The notes under the pieces: generated by a model
Databases searched by the model: none
The model's input: only the letters and a program-made list of their open reading frames with translations
What the model was told of the DNA's origin: nothing
Shown here: positions 9,014-16,878 of the stretch, one piece after another
Numbering within the stretch: the first letter of the stretch is position 1
Layout: each line of letters starts with the position of its first letter
NCBI GenBank assembly: GCA_903881265.1
Contig: CAIRSV010000211.1
Span: 1 to 26,320, forward strand
Length of the DNA stretch: 26,320 nt
DNA from: an uncultured Bacteroidota bacterium
GTDB taxonomy: Bacteria > Bacteroidota > Bacteroidia > Chitinophagales > Chitinophagaceae
Direction of reading: 5' to 3'
Position numbers and translations under genes: made by a program

Positions 9014-10262
9014 ACTTCTTCTTATTCTTCTTAGGATTTTTTTTATCCCACACCGATTGTTCTTTATCGGCATCCTGTAATAATTTCTGCCAGTTGTTAT
9101 TGCTCTCTTCGGTAAGCGCTAGCGTCATACTGTAATCGGCTTTGTCGATATCAAAACGTTTGACTTCCTGTCCAAGAAAGGCTTCAATTTCCTTGAGTAT
9201 CTCCAATTCTTCATCCGCGCAAAATGAATACGCATGTCCGCGTTCCATGCCACGGCCAGTGCGACCTACACGATGTACATAGTTTTCAGAAACATCAGGT
9301 AGGTCATAATTGACTACGAAATTGACACCCGGAATATCAATACCTCGCGCGCTCAGGTCAGTGGCTATTAACACATTCACCTCACCTTTTCTAAACTTGT
9401 CCATCACCTCGAGTCTATCTTCCTGTTCCTTATCGCCGTGTATCGTCAGCGAATCGATACCTACTCGTTCCATAGCTTTATGCACGCGTTCTGCTCTTAC
9501 TTTGGTGCGCACAAACACGAGTATCTTTTTGCCGACGTTCTCTTTGATCATACGTTCCAAAAAGAAACGCTTGTCGTCCATTTCAATAAATGCTACAGCA
9601 TGATCGACATTTTTTGAGACGGGATCTTTAGGAGAAATTTGTATTCGTATCGGATTACGCACCAACGAATACGCCAAATCTTTGATGTCATCATCGATAG
9701 TGGCTGAGAAAAAAAGTGTCTGATGTCGAGGTAGATAACGGATCACATCCCTGATATCACGGATAAAACCTAAGGCCAGCATATGATCGGCTTCGTCGAG
9801 TATGAGAATTTCTGTTTCGTCGAGATTTAGATGACCACGACTGCGTAAATCAAACATACGACCAGGCGTCGTAATCAATACATCGATACCATCCTGCAGT
9901 TGCTTGATTTGCGGCGCTTCATCCACACCGCCCATTGTACTTAGTACTTTCACGTGTGTATATTTCGCTAAGGTTTCAAACACCTCGGTAATCTGCACTG
10001 CGAGTTCGCGTGTAGGTACCATCACCAAACAACGAACGCCCAATTGACTGTCTCTGCCTCGTGGTTCATCATGCAATCGCGCAATCACAGGTATGGCAAA
10101 AGCCGCCGTTTTGCCGGTGCCTGTCTGTGCAATCGCCAACACATCTTCTCCTTTCAGAATAGATGGAATGGCACGATATTGAATATCGGTTGGCTTGCGA
10201 AAGCCTAATTCCGATAAACTTTTTTTAATCTCTTCAGGAATGTTGTACTGTTCAAACTTCAT
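9012..10262 (-). CDS. DEAD-box ATP-dependent RNA helicase (RhlE-like)
   Basis: This 416-residue helicase unwinds RNA duplexes using ATP, probably in ribosome assembly or RNA decay. All core motifs are visible in order: a Q motif around Gln28, motif I AQTGTGKT (45-52), PTREL (83-87), TPGR (132-135), DEAD (156-159), SAT (186-188), ARGID (305-309) and HRVGRTGR (330-337). The C-terminus is short and ends in a lysine-rich tail (KKNPKKNKKK), a usual RNA-binding extension for RhlE-type proteins. Start and stop are clear. The gene lies 187 bp beyond the LEA-like gene on the same strand, with several hairpins between them, so it is probably transcribed separately. On the minus strand a TACCTTCG sequence lies within 70 bp upstream of the start and may be its -7 element. 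The subfamily is less certain than the class. Confidence 0.93.
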   Translation of the reverse strand: MKFEQYNIPEEIKKSLSELGFRKPTDIQYRAIPSILKGEDVLAIAQTGTGKTAAFAIPVIARLHDEPRGRDSQLGVRCLVMVPTRELAVQITEVFETLAKYTHVKVLSTMGGVDEAPQIKQLQDGIDVLITTPGRMFDLRSRGHLNLDETEILILDEADHMLALGFIRDIRDVIRYLPRHQTLFFSATIDDDIKDLAYSLVRNPIRIQISPKDPVSKNVDHAVAFIEMDDKRFFLERMIKENVGKKILVFVRTKVRAERVHKAMERVGIDSLTIHGDKEQEDRLEVMDKFRKGEVNVLIATDLSARGIDIPGVNFVVNYDLPDVSENYVHRVGRTGRGMERGHAYSFCADEELEILKEIEAFLGQEVKRFDIDKADYSMTLALTEESNNNWQKLLQDADKEQSVWDKKNPKKNKKK

Positions 10263-10364
10263 AATCTCATACGTTACCTCGGGTGTTCGTGCACCACAAG
10301 GACGCCCCGAAGGTAAATCAATTGTGGGGATGTTGAATGAAATGGCATAAATCCGTCAGTATTT

Positions 10365-10391
10365 ATACAGCGTTGTTGATTTAGGCTGTAT
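10365..10391. other. Inverted repeat between helicase and LEA-like gene
   Basis: ATACAGC (10365-10371) and GCTGTAT (10385-10391) are perfect 7-bp arms around a 13-nt loop. An outer pair, ATGGCAT (10342-10348) and ATGCCAT (10390-10396), partly overlaps it. There is no T-tract. Confidence 0.35.
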
Positions 10392-10405
10392 GCCATCATC
10401 GTCTA

Positions 10406-10449
10406 TTGCGCTTCGCAACTAGTTGGCAGTCTGTTTCAGCAGGCCAACT
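10406..10449 (-). other. Two hairpins just after the LEA-like stop codon
   Basis: AGTTGGC (10421-10427) and GCCAACT (10443-10449) pair perfectly and abut the stop codon of the LEA-like gene. A second hairpin, TTGCG-CTT-CGCAA (10406-10418), follows in the direction of transcription. Neither has a T-run, so this could be a 3'-end stabiliser or a Rho-assisted terminator rather than a standard intrinsic one. Confidence 0.35.
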
Positions 10450-10911
10450 TTAGTTTGAAATTAAACTAACATCTTCTGTAATGGAGACGGGTATTTTTAT
10501 GTATACGCCTTTTTTTCCAAGCTTGGCAGTGCCCTGTATACTCAGTTTGCTTGTTTTAGAAAACAACGATGAAAAGGCCGTGCTTAAGGCTTTGAATGGA
10601 TTAAAATGAGCCACCACAGGAAAGATAAACTTTGATGATTTTGGTATCACTGTCTTCATAGGTTGATCGGCCGTAGCAATAAATTTTCCATTAAGATAAA
10701 TACTGAGGTTGGTTTCTTTTACATCGATACTGAAATTATTGGGATTATAATATTCCAAATTGATCTTGATGGCTGCATTATTTAAATTAATGCTTTCGAT
10801 TTTAGTCTGTTGAATACCGATATAATCGAGTTCCTTGACCTTATTACAACTAGCAGATTGCAAGAAGATAAAGGCTGCAGTAAGAAGGAAAATTGTTGAA
10901 AGGGTTTTCAT
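10450..10911 (-). CDS. LEA-type-2-like putative lipoprotein
   Basis: This 153-residue protein has a hydrophobic signal (residues 3-17) followed by QSASC, a loose lipobox with Cys22, so it is probably a periplasmic lipoprotein. The mature part fits the LEA_2 (water-stress) fold. It has a first strand with KIESINLNNAAIKINLEYYNPNNF, the YNPN block being typical of that family, then NLSIYLNGKFIAT and a run of strands. The frame is open to 10938, but the ATG at 10911 lies directly before the signal peptide and is preferred. It starts 10 bp after the GWxTD gene's stop, so the two probably form one transcript. The function of bacterial LEA_2 lipoproteins is not established, and none is claimed here. 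Confidence 0.7.
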   Translation of the reverse strand: MKTLSTIFLLTAAFIFLQSASCNKVKELDYIGIQQTKIESINLNNAAIKINLEYYNPNNFSIDVKETNLSIYLNGKFIATADQPMKTVIPKSSKFIFPVVAHFNPFKALSTAFSSLFSKTSKLSIQGTAKLGKKGVYIKIPVSITEDVSLISN

Positions 10912-10921
10912 TTGGTCGTGT

Positions 10922-12001
10922 TTAATTAAAGAATTCAAATACTTTATGTGTCAGTTTATTATCGCCATTTCCGGGATCCGATAAAAGCATTTCTTTCCAA
11001 TACGGATTGACAGTTTCTTCTGGGACATTCGAATGAAGAAGCATCATCAGGCTGCCTAACATACCGGGCTGAAAAAAGAGAAACTTAAGATTGGTTTTGG
11101 TGCCTGAACGATAATAAAACCAAACCTCATAGGGCAATGCTTTTTTTTCGTTTGTGGCCCGAACAATTCTGTCGGGTTCACCATAACGGATATAAATTCG
11201 GCCCCTGTCTGTTTCGTAACCAGGTGAACTGGCGGTGCCATATTTTTTAGCTAACGTGTTAAGGATAATCGTATAATCGTTCCATGCTTTTTCAGGTGCT
11301 GATGGGTTGCGGTTGAACCAGAAATTATAAAAGAATAGCCTGAGGGTTTTTAGATCATCAGATTGCGCCAATTCTCTGATCACTCGTTCTTCGCTAATTT
11401 GTGCAAGCGGCGAAAGCGATAGGATATTTTTTTTCAGCTGAGCAATTTCATATTTCTGTACAAACGTTTTTTCGATGGCTACATGATTGGTTGTGTTATC
11501 TGATTCTAAGGCGTAGAAATCATCTTTCATCGCCTGATTAGTGGCGCGCAATAATTGAAATGGAATGTTGCGGGTATCAATTGCTTTCATGGAATCATTC
11601 ATATATCGCACAATGAAATCAAAATTACCTGACGCGAGTAATGAATCATCAAACACCAAACTATCGAGATACACAGTATTTGCATTCAATTGAATTTTTT
11701 TCGATTGGATAGGACGCAGTCTGAATTGCTGCGAAGATTTCTTTTTGATTTCGAGCAAGAGATATTGCGTTGTGTCCGCTAGATTTGTTCGCGTTACACC
11801 TATATTGAAGTACACCTTATGGATGTCTACATCAAAAAAAAGATGATCAGGAGTATGAATCTCTGGTTGGCCTGTTGCTTCATTAAAGACTAAATGGTCG
11901 GAAATAGACAAGCGACTGATCGAATCGTTCGCAAGCGAAAAAGCATCCGTTGCATGGAGTATTTGCAAAACCAACAAACAGATGATTATCTTTAGCCGCA
12001 T
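10922..12001 (-). CDS. GWxTD-domain secreted protein
   Basis: This 359-residue protein has a signal peptide (residues 1-20, ATDAFS at the cleavage region) and a C-terminal GWxTD domain. The diagnostic segments are FWFNRNPS (227-234) and GYETDRGRIYIRYGEPD (261-277), where the usual Trp of the GW motif is Tyr. The domain occurs widely in Bacteroidota and some other phyla, and its biochemical role is unknown. The middle (about 50-190) looks beta-rich, as in other family members. The frame is open to 12196, but those 65 extra codons would cover the start of the divergent WbqC gene and precede the signal peptide, so the ATG at 12001 is used. It is the first gene of a probable two-gene unit with the LEA-like lipoprotein. 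Confidence 0.8.
   Translation of the reverse strand: MRLKIIICLLVLQILHATDAFSLANDSISRLSISDHLVFNEATGQPEIHTPDHLFFDVDIHKVYFNIGVTRTNLADTTQYLLLEIKKKSSQQFRLRPIQSKKIQLNANTVYLDSLVFDDSLLASGNFDFIVRYMNDSMKAIDTRNIPFQLLRATNQAMKDDFYALESDNTTNHVAIEKTFVQKYEIAQLKKNILSLSPLAQISEERVIRELAQSDDLKTLRLFFYNFWFNRNPSAPEKAWNDYTIILNTLAKKYGTASSPGYETDRGRIYIRYGEPDRIVRATNEKKALPYEVWFYYRSGTKTNLKFLFFQPGMLGSLMMLLHSNVPEETVNPYWKEMLLSDPGNGDNKLTHKVFEFFN
11962..11994 (+). promoter_or_regulatory. Candidate promoter of the WbqC gene, inside the GWxTD gene
   Basis: TTTG (11962-11965) and TATCTTTA (11987-11994) are separated by 21 nt. They match the -33 TTTG and -7 TAnnTTTG elements except for the last base of the second. Both lie in the first 40 bp of the opposing GWxTD coding sequence. 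Transcription would start near 12000, about 16 nt before the WbqC ATG. Confidence 0.5.
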
Positions 12002-12015
12002 TTTGCGAAAATACA

Positions 12016-12630
12016 ATGAGCGACTTACAAACAACACTATTAGACTGTGAATATTTTCCTTGTATCGAATGGTATCGTCAGTTTGTCCGTTCTGAAAATA
12101 GGATGATTGAAACGCAGGAATATTTTCAACGGGCCACACTTCGTAACCGATGTTATGTCGCTGGTCCGAATGGTCGTCTAGCCTTGTCGGTACCATTGGA
12201 AGGAGGCCGTAATCAACGGTCTTTTATGTACGACATTCGTGTCAGCAACGGAGTGAAATGGCAGGCACAGCATTGGAAAACTATACAGGCTTGTTATGGA
12301 CGATCTCCCTACTTTCCGTATTTTGAAGATAGCCTCGTCAGGATCTTCACAAAACAATATGAGTTTCTTGTTGATTTAAATCTTGATTCAATCGAACTGA
12401 TAAACCGCTTGCTGTCTGTAAAAAACGAATGTACAGTCACAGCATCGTATCAAAAAGAATACCCTGATTCGGTGAACGATTTTCGTAGCGCCTTCGATAC
12501 GGAAACCGGCACGCCTGATGATATACATTATCTGCAGCCGTTTGAAGACAAGAACGGTTTTGTAAGTGGGTTGAGTATGCTTGATTTGCTTATGTGTGCA
12601 GGTAAACAATCGCTGCGTTTGTTGCACTGA
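12016..12630 (+). CDS. WbqC-family protein
   Basis: This 204-residue protein resembles the WbqC-like family. It opens with a short strand and EYFPCIEWYRQF, then has NRCYVAGPNGRLALSVPLEGG and the block WQAQHWKTIQACYGRSPYFPYF, which carries the family's conserved aromatic and His residues. It ends with LSMLDLLMCAG. Family members occur in polysaccharide clusters and alone; their activity is not established, though links to surface glycan assembly have been suggested. No signal peptide is seen, so it is probably cytoplasmic. The ATG at 12016 is the only start consistent with the conserved N-terminus. It is divergent from GWxTD with 14 bp between the two start codons. Confidence 0.75.
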   Translation: MSDLQTTLLDCEYFPCIEWYRQFVRSENRMIETQEYFQRATLRNRCYVAGPNGRLALSVPLEGGRNQRSFMYDIRVSNGVKWQAQHWKTIQACYGRSPYFPYFEDSLVRIFTKQYEFLVDLNLDSIELINRLLSVKNECTVTASYQKEYPDSVNDFRSAFDTETGTPDDIHYLQPFEDKNGFVSGLSMLDLLMCAGKQSLRLLH

Positions 12631-12643
12631 GTATGAAAAATAG

Positions 12644-12676
12644 TTGGCTCTAAAAGTAAATTCATCTTTACATTTG
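12644..12676 (+). promoter_or_regulatory. Candidate promoter of the arginine-decarboxylase-like gene
   Basis: TACATTTG at 12669-12676 matches the -7 consensus exactly. TTGG at 12644-12647, 21 nt upstream, is a partial -33 element. The predicted leader is about 28 nt. Confidence 0.5.
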
Positions 12677-12709
12677 TACCAATTTTAATACAAAGTTTCT
12701 TACGCATAC

Positions 12710-14149
12710 ATGAGTAACACATACACAGACCTTGTCAAGCAGACCTTCGATTTTCCTCAGGAAGGGTTTCAGGTAAAAGACAACTATTTGCATTTTAACG
12801 GAGTAGATCTGAAAAAGTTGATTGATAAGTATGGCACCCCGTTTAAGATTACCTATCTCCCAAAGATTGGTATGCAAATCAATAAGGCAAAAAAAATGTT
12901 TAATGAAGCCATGAAGAAACAGAAGTATGATGGCGAGTATTTTTATTGCTATTGTACCAAGAGTTCTCATTTCTCTTTTATTGTTGAGGAAACTTGCAAA
13001 CACGGCGTTCATCTCGAAACATCGTTTGCCTATGATCTTGAAATTATTCGTAAATTGTACGAACGAAAGAAGATTACCAAAGACACCTTTATCATTTGCA
13101 ATGGCTTTAAGACAAAAGCCTATACACGTAATATTTCTCAGTTGATTAATGCGGGATTCAAAAATTTGATTCCAGTATTGGATAATAAAAACGAGTTTGA
13201 AGATTATAAGCGTTCGATTCGTGTGAAGGATCCTGTGAAGATTGGCATCCGTATTGCCGCCGAAGAAGAAGCCTCATTTGACTTTTATACTTCTCGATTA
13301 GGTATTCGTACCCGTGATGTACTTGAATTTTATGTCGACAAGCTGAAAGGCAATGAGAAGTTTCAGCTGAAGATGTTGCATTTCTTTATGAACAAAGGGA
13401 TCAAAGATGATATTTATTATTGGAGCGAATTGAACAAGGTATTGAACCTGTATTGTCAACTCAAAAAAATAGCACCTGAATTAGATAGTCTGAATATCGG
13501 CGGCGGTTTCCCTATTAAACACTCGCTCGGTTTTGATTATGATTATAATTATATGGTAAATGAAATCATCGCCACGATTAAGAAGGTTTGTAAGGCTGCT
13601 AAGGTTGATGTGCCAAATATATATACCGAGTTTGGATCATTCACAGTAGGCGAGTCAGGCGCTATCATTTACAGTGTATTGGACGAAAAGATGCAAAACG
13701 ATCGTGAGATTTGGTATATGATAGATAGTTCATTCATTACTACCTTGCCTGATACATGGGGCATTGGCGAAAAATTTCTAATGTTACCTGTCAATAAATG
13801 GGATGAAGAATATCAGGAAGTGCATCTCGGTGGATTGACGTGCGATAGTCATGATTTTTATACGTCTGAAGAACATATTAACGCGGTATTCCTTCCGAAA
13901 AGTAAAACCAATCCAATTGCGATAAAACCTAAAGAATTAAAAACAAAGCAAGAGCCTCTATATATCGGATTCTTTCACACAGGAGCCTATCAGGATCAAT
14001 TGAGCGGTTACGGCGGTATCAAACATTGTATGATTCCTTCACCGAAGCATGTGGTTGTTGAATACGATAAAAATGGGAAGCTGATTGATTGGTTGTATGC
14101 CAAAGAGCAGACCTATCAAAGCATGTTGAAGATTTTAGGGTATATGTAA
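12710..14149 (+). CDS. PLP-dependent fold-III decarboxylase, arginine-decarboxylase-like
   Basis: This 479-residue enzyme has an alanine-racemase-type barrel. It resembles the proteins annotated as arginine decarboxylase in Bacteroidota, which would convert arginine to agmatine for polyamine synthesis. The PLP lysine is most likely Lys84 in YCYCTKSSHF. A glycine-rich phosphate site is LNIGGGFP (262-269), and a C-terminal Cys378-Asp379 occurs in GGLTCDSHD. Several canonical fold-III motifs are altered: the HxHxGS segment reads HFFMNKG and the EPGR segment reads TEFGSFTVG. This is also how I recall the Bacteroidota group. No polyamine gene lies beside it, so the substrate rests on similarity alone; ornithine, diaminopimelate or carboxynorspermidine decarboxylation cannot be excluded by eye. 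Confidence 0.75.
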   Translation: MSNTYTDLVKQTFDFPQEGFQVKDNYLHFNGVDLKKLIDKYGTPFKITYLPKIGMQINKAKKMFNEAMKKQKYDGEYFYCYCTKSSHFSFIVEETCKHGVHLETSFAYDLEIIRKLYERKKITKDTFIICNGFKTKAYTRNISQLINAGFKNLIPVLDNKNEFEDYKRSIRVKDPVKIGIRIAAEEEASFDFYTSRLGIRTRDVLEFYVDKLKGNEKFQLKMLHFFMNKGIKDDIYYWSELNKVLNLYCQLKKIAPELDSLNIGGGFPIKHSLGFDYDYNYMVNEIIATIKKVCKAAKVDVPNIYTEFGSFTVGESGAIIYSVLDEKMQNDREIWYMIDSSFITTLPDTWGIGEKFLMLPVNKWDEEYQEVHLGGLTCDSHDFYTSEEHINAVFLPKSKTNPIAIKPKELKTKQEPLYIGFFHTGAYQDQLSGYGGIKHCMIPSPKHVVVEYDKNGKLIDWLYAKEQTYQSMLKILGYM

Positions 14150-14211
14150 TTGCACTATGGCCATTTCAATAGAGCGATGTGCAAGTTATATGTCGTGGTG
14201 AATGCGAAACT

Positions 14212-15210
14212 CTATTTGCAATCATAGGCCCACTTCAGGTAGGTAGCACCCCACGTAAATCCACCACCGAAAGCAGCTAGGATGATGGTATCTCCTTTCT
14301 TGAGTTTTGTCTCCCACTCCCATAAGCACAATGGTAAGGTACCATTGGTGGTATTGCCATATCGTTGGATATTAATCATTACTTTTTCTTCGGGTAATCC
14401 CATACGTTCTCGGGTGGCATCGATAATGCGTTTGTTTGCCTGATGTGGTACAAGCCACGTGACGTCGTCTCCGGTGAGTCCGTTGCGTTGCATGATATCA
14501 TACGCAACCTGCGCCATATTCGTAACGGCAAATTTAAAGACGGTCTGTCCTTCTTGGTATACAAAATGTTCTTTGGCCATCACTGTTTCAACAGTTGCTG
14601 GTTTTACAGAGCCCCCAGCTTTCTGATGAAGATAGGCACGACCTGCGCCGTCCGAACGAAGTATACTATCAACAATACCAAGTCCGTCAGTAGTTGGTTC
14701 CAACAAAACTGCTCCGCAACCGTCACCGAAAATGATACAGGTTGCACGGTCTTCAAAATTTAAAATAGAACTCATTTTATCGCCACCAACAACAATCACT
14801 TTCTTATGTTTACCTGATTCTATAAACTGCGATGCGGTTGTGAGTGCATAAATAAATCCACTGCATGCCGCACTGACATCATATCCCCAAGCATTTTTCA
14901 TGCCGAGTTTATCGGTGATGACATTGGCCGTTGCCGGGAAGGTAAAATCGGGTGTGGTGGTGGCACAAATCAACAATTCAATTTCCATTGGATCGATGCC
15001 TTTCTTGTCTAAAATTTCTTGTACGGCTTTTACCGCCATATCGGAAGTGCCTAAGCCTTCACCTTTTAATATCCTGCGCTCCTTGATACCAGTGCGTGAT
15101 GTAATCCATTCGTCGTTGGTATCAACTATTTTTTCTAAATCGAAATTGGTGAGCTTATCTTCAGGGACATATCCTCCTACGCAGGTGATAGCGGCTTGTA
15201 TTTTAGACAT
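14212..15210 (-). CDS. fabH: 3-oxoacyl-ACP synthase III (KASIII)
   Basis: FabH condenses an acyl-CoA primer with malonyl-ACP and starts type II fatty-acid synthesis. The 332-residue protein has the full family pattern: DEWITSRTGIKERR (33-46), catalytic Cys116 in DVSAACSGF, His256 in VPHQANKRI and Asn286 in RYGNTTNGT, ending with the GGGFTWGA block. Length and start are standard. It is a single gene, convergent with the PLP decarboxylase. On the minus strand a TAACTTTA sequence (15241-15234) about 25 nt upstream of the start is a possible -7 element, with TTTC 18 nt further up as a poor -33. Other fabH paralogues may exist elsewhere in the genome. Confidence 0.93.
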   Translation of the reverse strand: MSKIQAAITCVGGYVPEDKLTNFDLEKIVDTNDEWITSRTGIKERRILKGEGLGTSDMAVKAVQEILDKKGIDPMEIELLICATTTPDFTFPATANVITDKLGMKNAWGYDVSAACSGFIYALTTASQFIESGKHKKVIVVGGDKMSSILNFEDRATCIIFGDGCGAVLLEPTTDGLGIVDSILRSDGAGRAYLHQKAGGSVKPATVETVMAKEHFVYQEGQTVFKFAVTNMAQVAYDIMQRNGLTGDDVTWLVPHQANKRIIDATRERMGLPEEKVMINIQRYGNTTNGTLPLCLWEWETKLKKGDTIILAAFGGGFTWGATYLKWAYDCK

Positions 15211-15373
15211 ACTTTTTTTAATTAAATGGACGGTAAAGTTACTATTATAATCGAGGTGAGAAAGGGAATTTTTTCCTCATATTGAAAGGAGAACAAGTTG
15301 AAAAGCGGTGTGAACTGCTTGCTATGCAATACGTTATCGTATGATGAGTACTATATTTTGCGAACGATGCACA

Positions 15374-15405
15374 AAAAAAAGCAACCTCGAAAGATTGCTT
15401 TTTTT
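15374..15405 (-). terminator. Intrinsic terminator of the Cys-rich protein gene
   Basis: An A-run plus GCAA (15374-15384) pairs with TTGC plus a T-run (15395-15405). The stem is capped by TC-GAAA-GA with a CC bulge. Read on the minus strand, it ends in a run of T about 15-45 nt after the stop codon at 15419. The run of T on the other strand means it could also act in the plus direction. Confidence 0.7.
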
Positions 15406-15418
15406 ACACGTAGTTTGT

Positions 15419-15736
15419 TTACTTCGTATCGTCTCGTAATGGTTGAGAAGAATCAGATTTTTGCGGTGCTGGCATTTCTGCGTGTGCACCTTTTGCGCAA
15501 CAAGCTTTAGCACCTGCAGCAACTGATTTTTTACAACAAGCGTGCATTTCTGCCGGTGCAGCGGCTTCAAGCGATGCGTTAGTACCACCAGCAGTTTTTG
15601 CTCCTGCTTGATCATGACTACACGCTTTTGCGGCTGTTTCTTTATTGCACTTTGCAGCATCTTTGCAACATTTTTTGTCTGCATACATTGTACCTGTTAC
15701 CAACAAGGCCAACGCAACGAATAATATTTTTTTCAT
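15419..15736 (-). CDS. Small secreted Cys/Ala-rich protein, unknown function
   Basis: This 105-residue protein has a clean signal peptide (residues 1-19, ending MYA-D). The mature part has eight cysteines: pairs at 23/24, 67/68 and 79/80, and single residues at 30 and 39, with Ala, Lys and a few His between them. I recall similar small KKCCKDA-type proteins from other Bacteroidota, without an assigned role. The paired Cys and nearby His suggest metal binding or disulfide formation in the periplasm; this is inference only. It has its own promoter-like element and terminator, which supports a real, monocistronic gene. A 116-codon frame overlaps it, but that frame lacks a signal and is judged spurious. 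Confidence 0.7.
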   Translation of the reverse strand: MKKILFVALALLVTGTMYADKKCCKDAAKCNKETAAKACSHDQAGAKTAGGTNASLEAAAPAEMHACCKKSVAAGAKACCAKGAHAEMPAPQKSDSSQPLRDDTK

Positions 15737-15756
15737 TTTTCTTTATTTGTTTCATA

Positions 15757-15764
15757 CAAAAATA
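15757..15764 (-). promoter_or_regulatory. Candidate -7 element of the Cys-rich protein gene
   Basis: On the minus strand this reads TATTTTTG, an exact TAnnTTTG, 20 nt upstream of the ATG at 15736. No clear TTTG is found at -33. Confidence 0.4.
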
Positions 15765-15864
15765 GCCATTTTGCTGACTTGATTTAGCTTTTTTTTAAAA
15801 TTAACAAGAACAAATTTTTGATTGTGTTGGCGAAAGCGTCAATATTGCGTTCTTTTCGAATGCA

Positions 15865-16749
15865 TTGAACGATCAATCACTTTCTAAAGGTTACTGGGCA
15901 TTAGCTGCGATCTCTTTTTTTTGGGGAACGACTTGGTTTGTTTCAAAATTAACCATACAATTTATTCCCCCCTTACAGATGACCGGCTTGCGTCAAACTT
16001 TTGCGGGAAGTCTACTGATTCTCTTTTTTTTATTGAAAGGTCGCAAATTGCCCACGGCTCGTCAGTTGCTTTTTCATGTCATGGTCGGTTTTTTGCTTAT
16101 TACTTGTAGCAATGGTCTCACCACCTGGGCCATTCAATTCATTCCTTCGTTTTTAGGGGCCTTGATAGCCTGTCTGATGCCATTTGTCTTAATAATAGCG
16201 AGCTCGATATTATTCAACGAAAAAGTAAAGCCGATTATTTATGTGGCACTCATCATCGGTTTCGCCGGGGTAACTATTCTCTTATCCTCTTTTTCAGCTG
16301 AAATGCATGGAAGTAATTTCCTGTTTGGAGTGATGCTTTCATTAATTTCAATTGGTACCTGGACTAGTGGCACGCTCATTTCAACACGGAATAAGCTGGA
16401 TATGAATCCGTTTGAAGGCATAGGTTGGCAGATGTTAGTAGGGGGCATTATGCTGTTCATTGCTTCCCGACTCACTGGACAACACGTCCCTCTGCACACC
16501 ATTCCAATAGAAGCCTGGCTCGAATTTCTATACCTGTCACTGGTTGGGTCTATCGGTTGTTTTATGTGCTATCTATATGCGTTAAAGACCTTGCCGGTTA
16601 GTATGGTGTCGATTTACGTGTATATCAATCCGATTGTGGCGTTGCTTTTAGGCGTGTTGATCCTCAATGAAAAAATAACCCCACAGATAGTACTTGGTAT
16701 CCTTGTCACGTTTTGTGGGATCTATTTGGTAAAACGGTTTTCATCCTAA
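15865..16749 (+). CDS. EamA/DMT-family membrane transporter
   Basis: This 294-residue inner-membrane protein has about ten predicted transmembrane helices in two homologous EamA halves, the fold of drug/metabolite exporters. The first half opens with WALAAISFFWGTTWFVSKL, a hallmark of the family. The second half opens with LISIGTWTSGTLIS. It ends with a typical PIVALLLGVLILNEKI block. The start is a TTG at 15865; no ATG lies in frame before the first helix, and the next ATG would remove that helix. It is divergent from the Cys-rich gene with 128 bp between them. The substrate cannot be told from the sequence. Confidence 0.85.
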   Translation: MNDQSLSKGYWALAAISFFWGTTWFVSKLTIQFIPPLQMTGLRQTFAGSLLILFFLLKGRKLPTARQLLFHVMVGFLLITCSNGLTTWAIQFIPSFLGALIACLMPFVLIIASSILFNEKVKPIIYVALIIGFAGVTILLSSFSAEMHGSNFLFGVMLSLISIGTWTSGTLISTRNKLDMNPFEGIGWQMLVGGIMLFIASRLTGQHVPLHTIPIEAWLEFLYLSLVGSIGCFMCYLYALKTLPVSMVSIYVYINPIVALLLGVLILNEKITPQIVLGILVTFCGIYLVKRFSS

Positions 16750-16821
16750 TATATGTCAATTTGGACATCCGCACTCACTAAGTGTGCAATTCTGTCAATA
16801 ATCGAGTAAATAAAAATACCC

Positions 16822-16878
16822 TACCTTCGCAACCACTGAAAAAATGACCGACTGTCATGCCTTGGCACATTTCATGAT
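16822..16878 (+). promoter_or_regulatory. Candidate groES promoter region, including a sigma-54-like element
   Basis: Two elements can be read. TACCTTCG (16822-16829) is a near match to the primary-sigma -7 element, without a good -33. TTGGCAC (16862-16868) matches the sigma-54 -24 element, with ATGAT (16874-16878) as a poor -12. CTGTCA (16852-16857) lies just upstream. The second arrangement would start transcription about 40 nt before the groES ATG. The arms TGCCTT (16858-16863) and AAGGCA (16882-16887) form an inverted repeat across the site. No CIRCE operator is present. Confidence 0.35.

Noticed and set aside
14150..14184. TTGCAC/GTGCAA inverted repeat between the decarboxylase and fabH
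   Set aside because: 6-bp arms, a 23-nt loop and no T-run; not convincing as a terminator.
15334..15684. 116-codon frame overlapping the Cys-rich gene on the same strand
   Set aside because: Gln/Lys-rich translation with no signal peptide; it runs through the terminator. The 15419-15736 frame has a signal peptide and a promoter at the right distance.
16753..16768. ATGTC/GACAT hairpin just after the EamA stop
   Set aside because: 5-bp stem without a T-run; too weak to call a terminator.
16771..16787. CACTAAGTG palindrome near GCACTC, considered as a CIRCE operator (TTAGCACTC-N9-GAGTGCTAA)
   Set aside because: The arms do not match CIRCE and the dyad stops after 4 bp per side.
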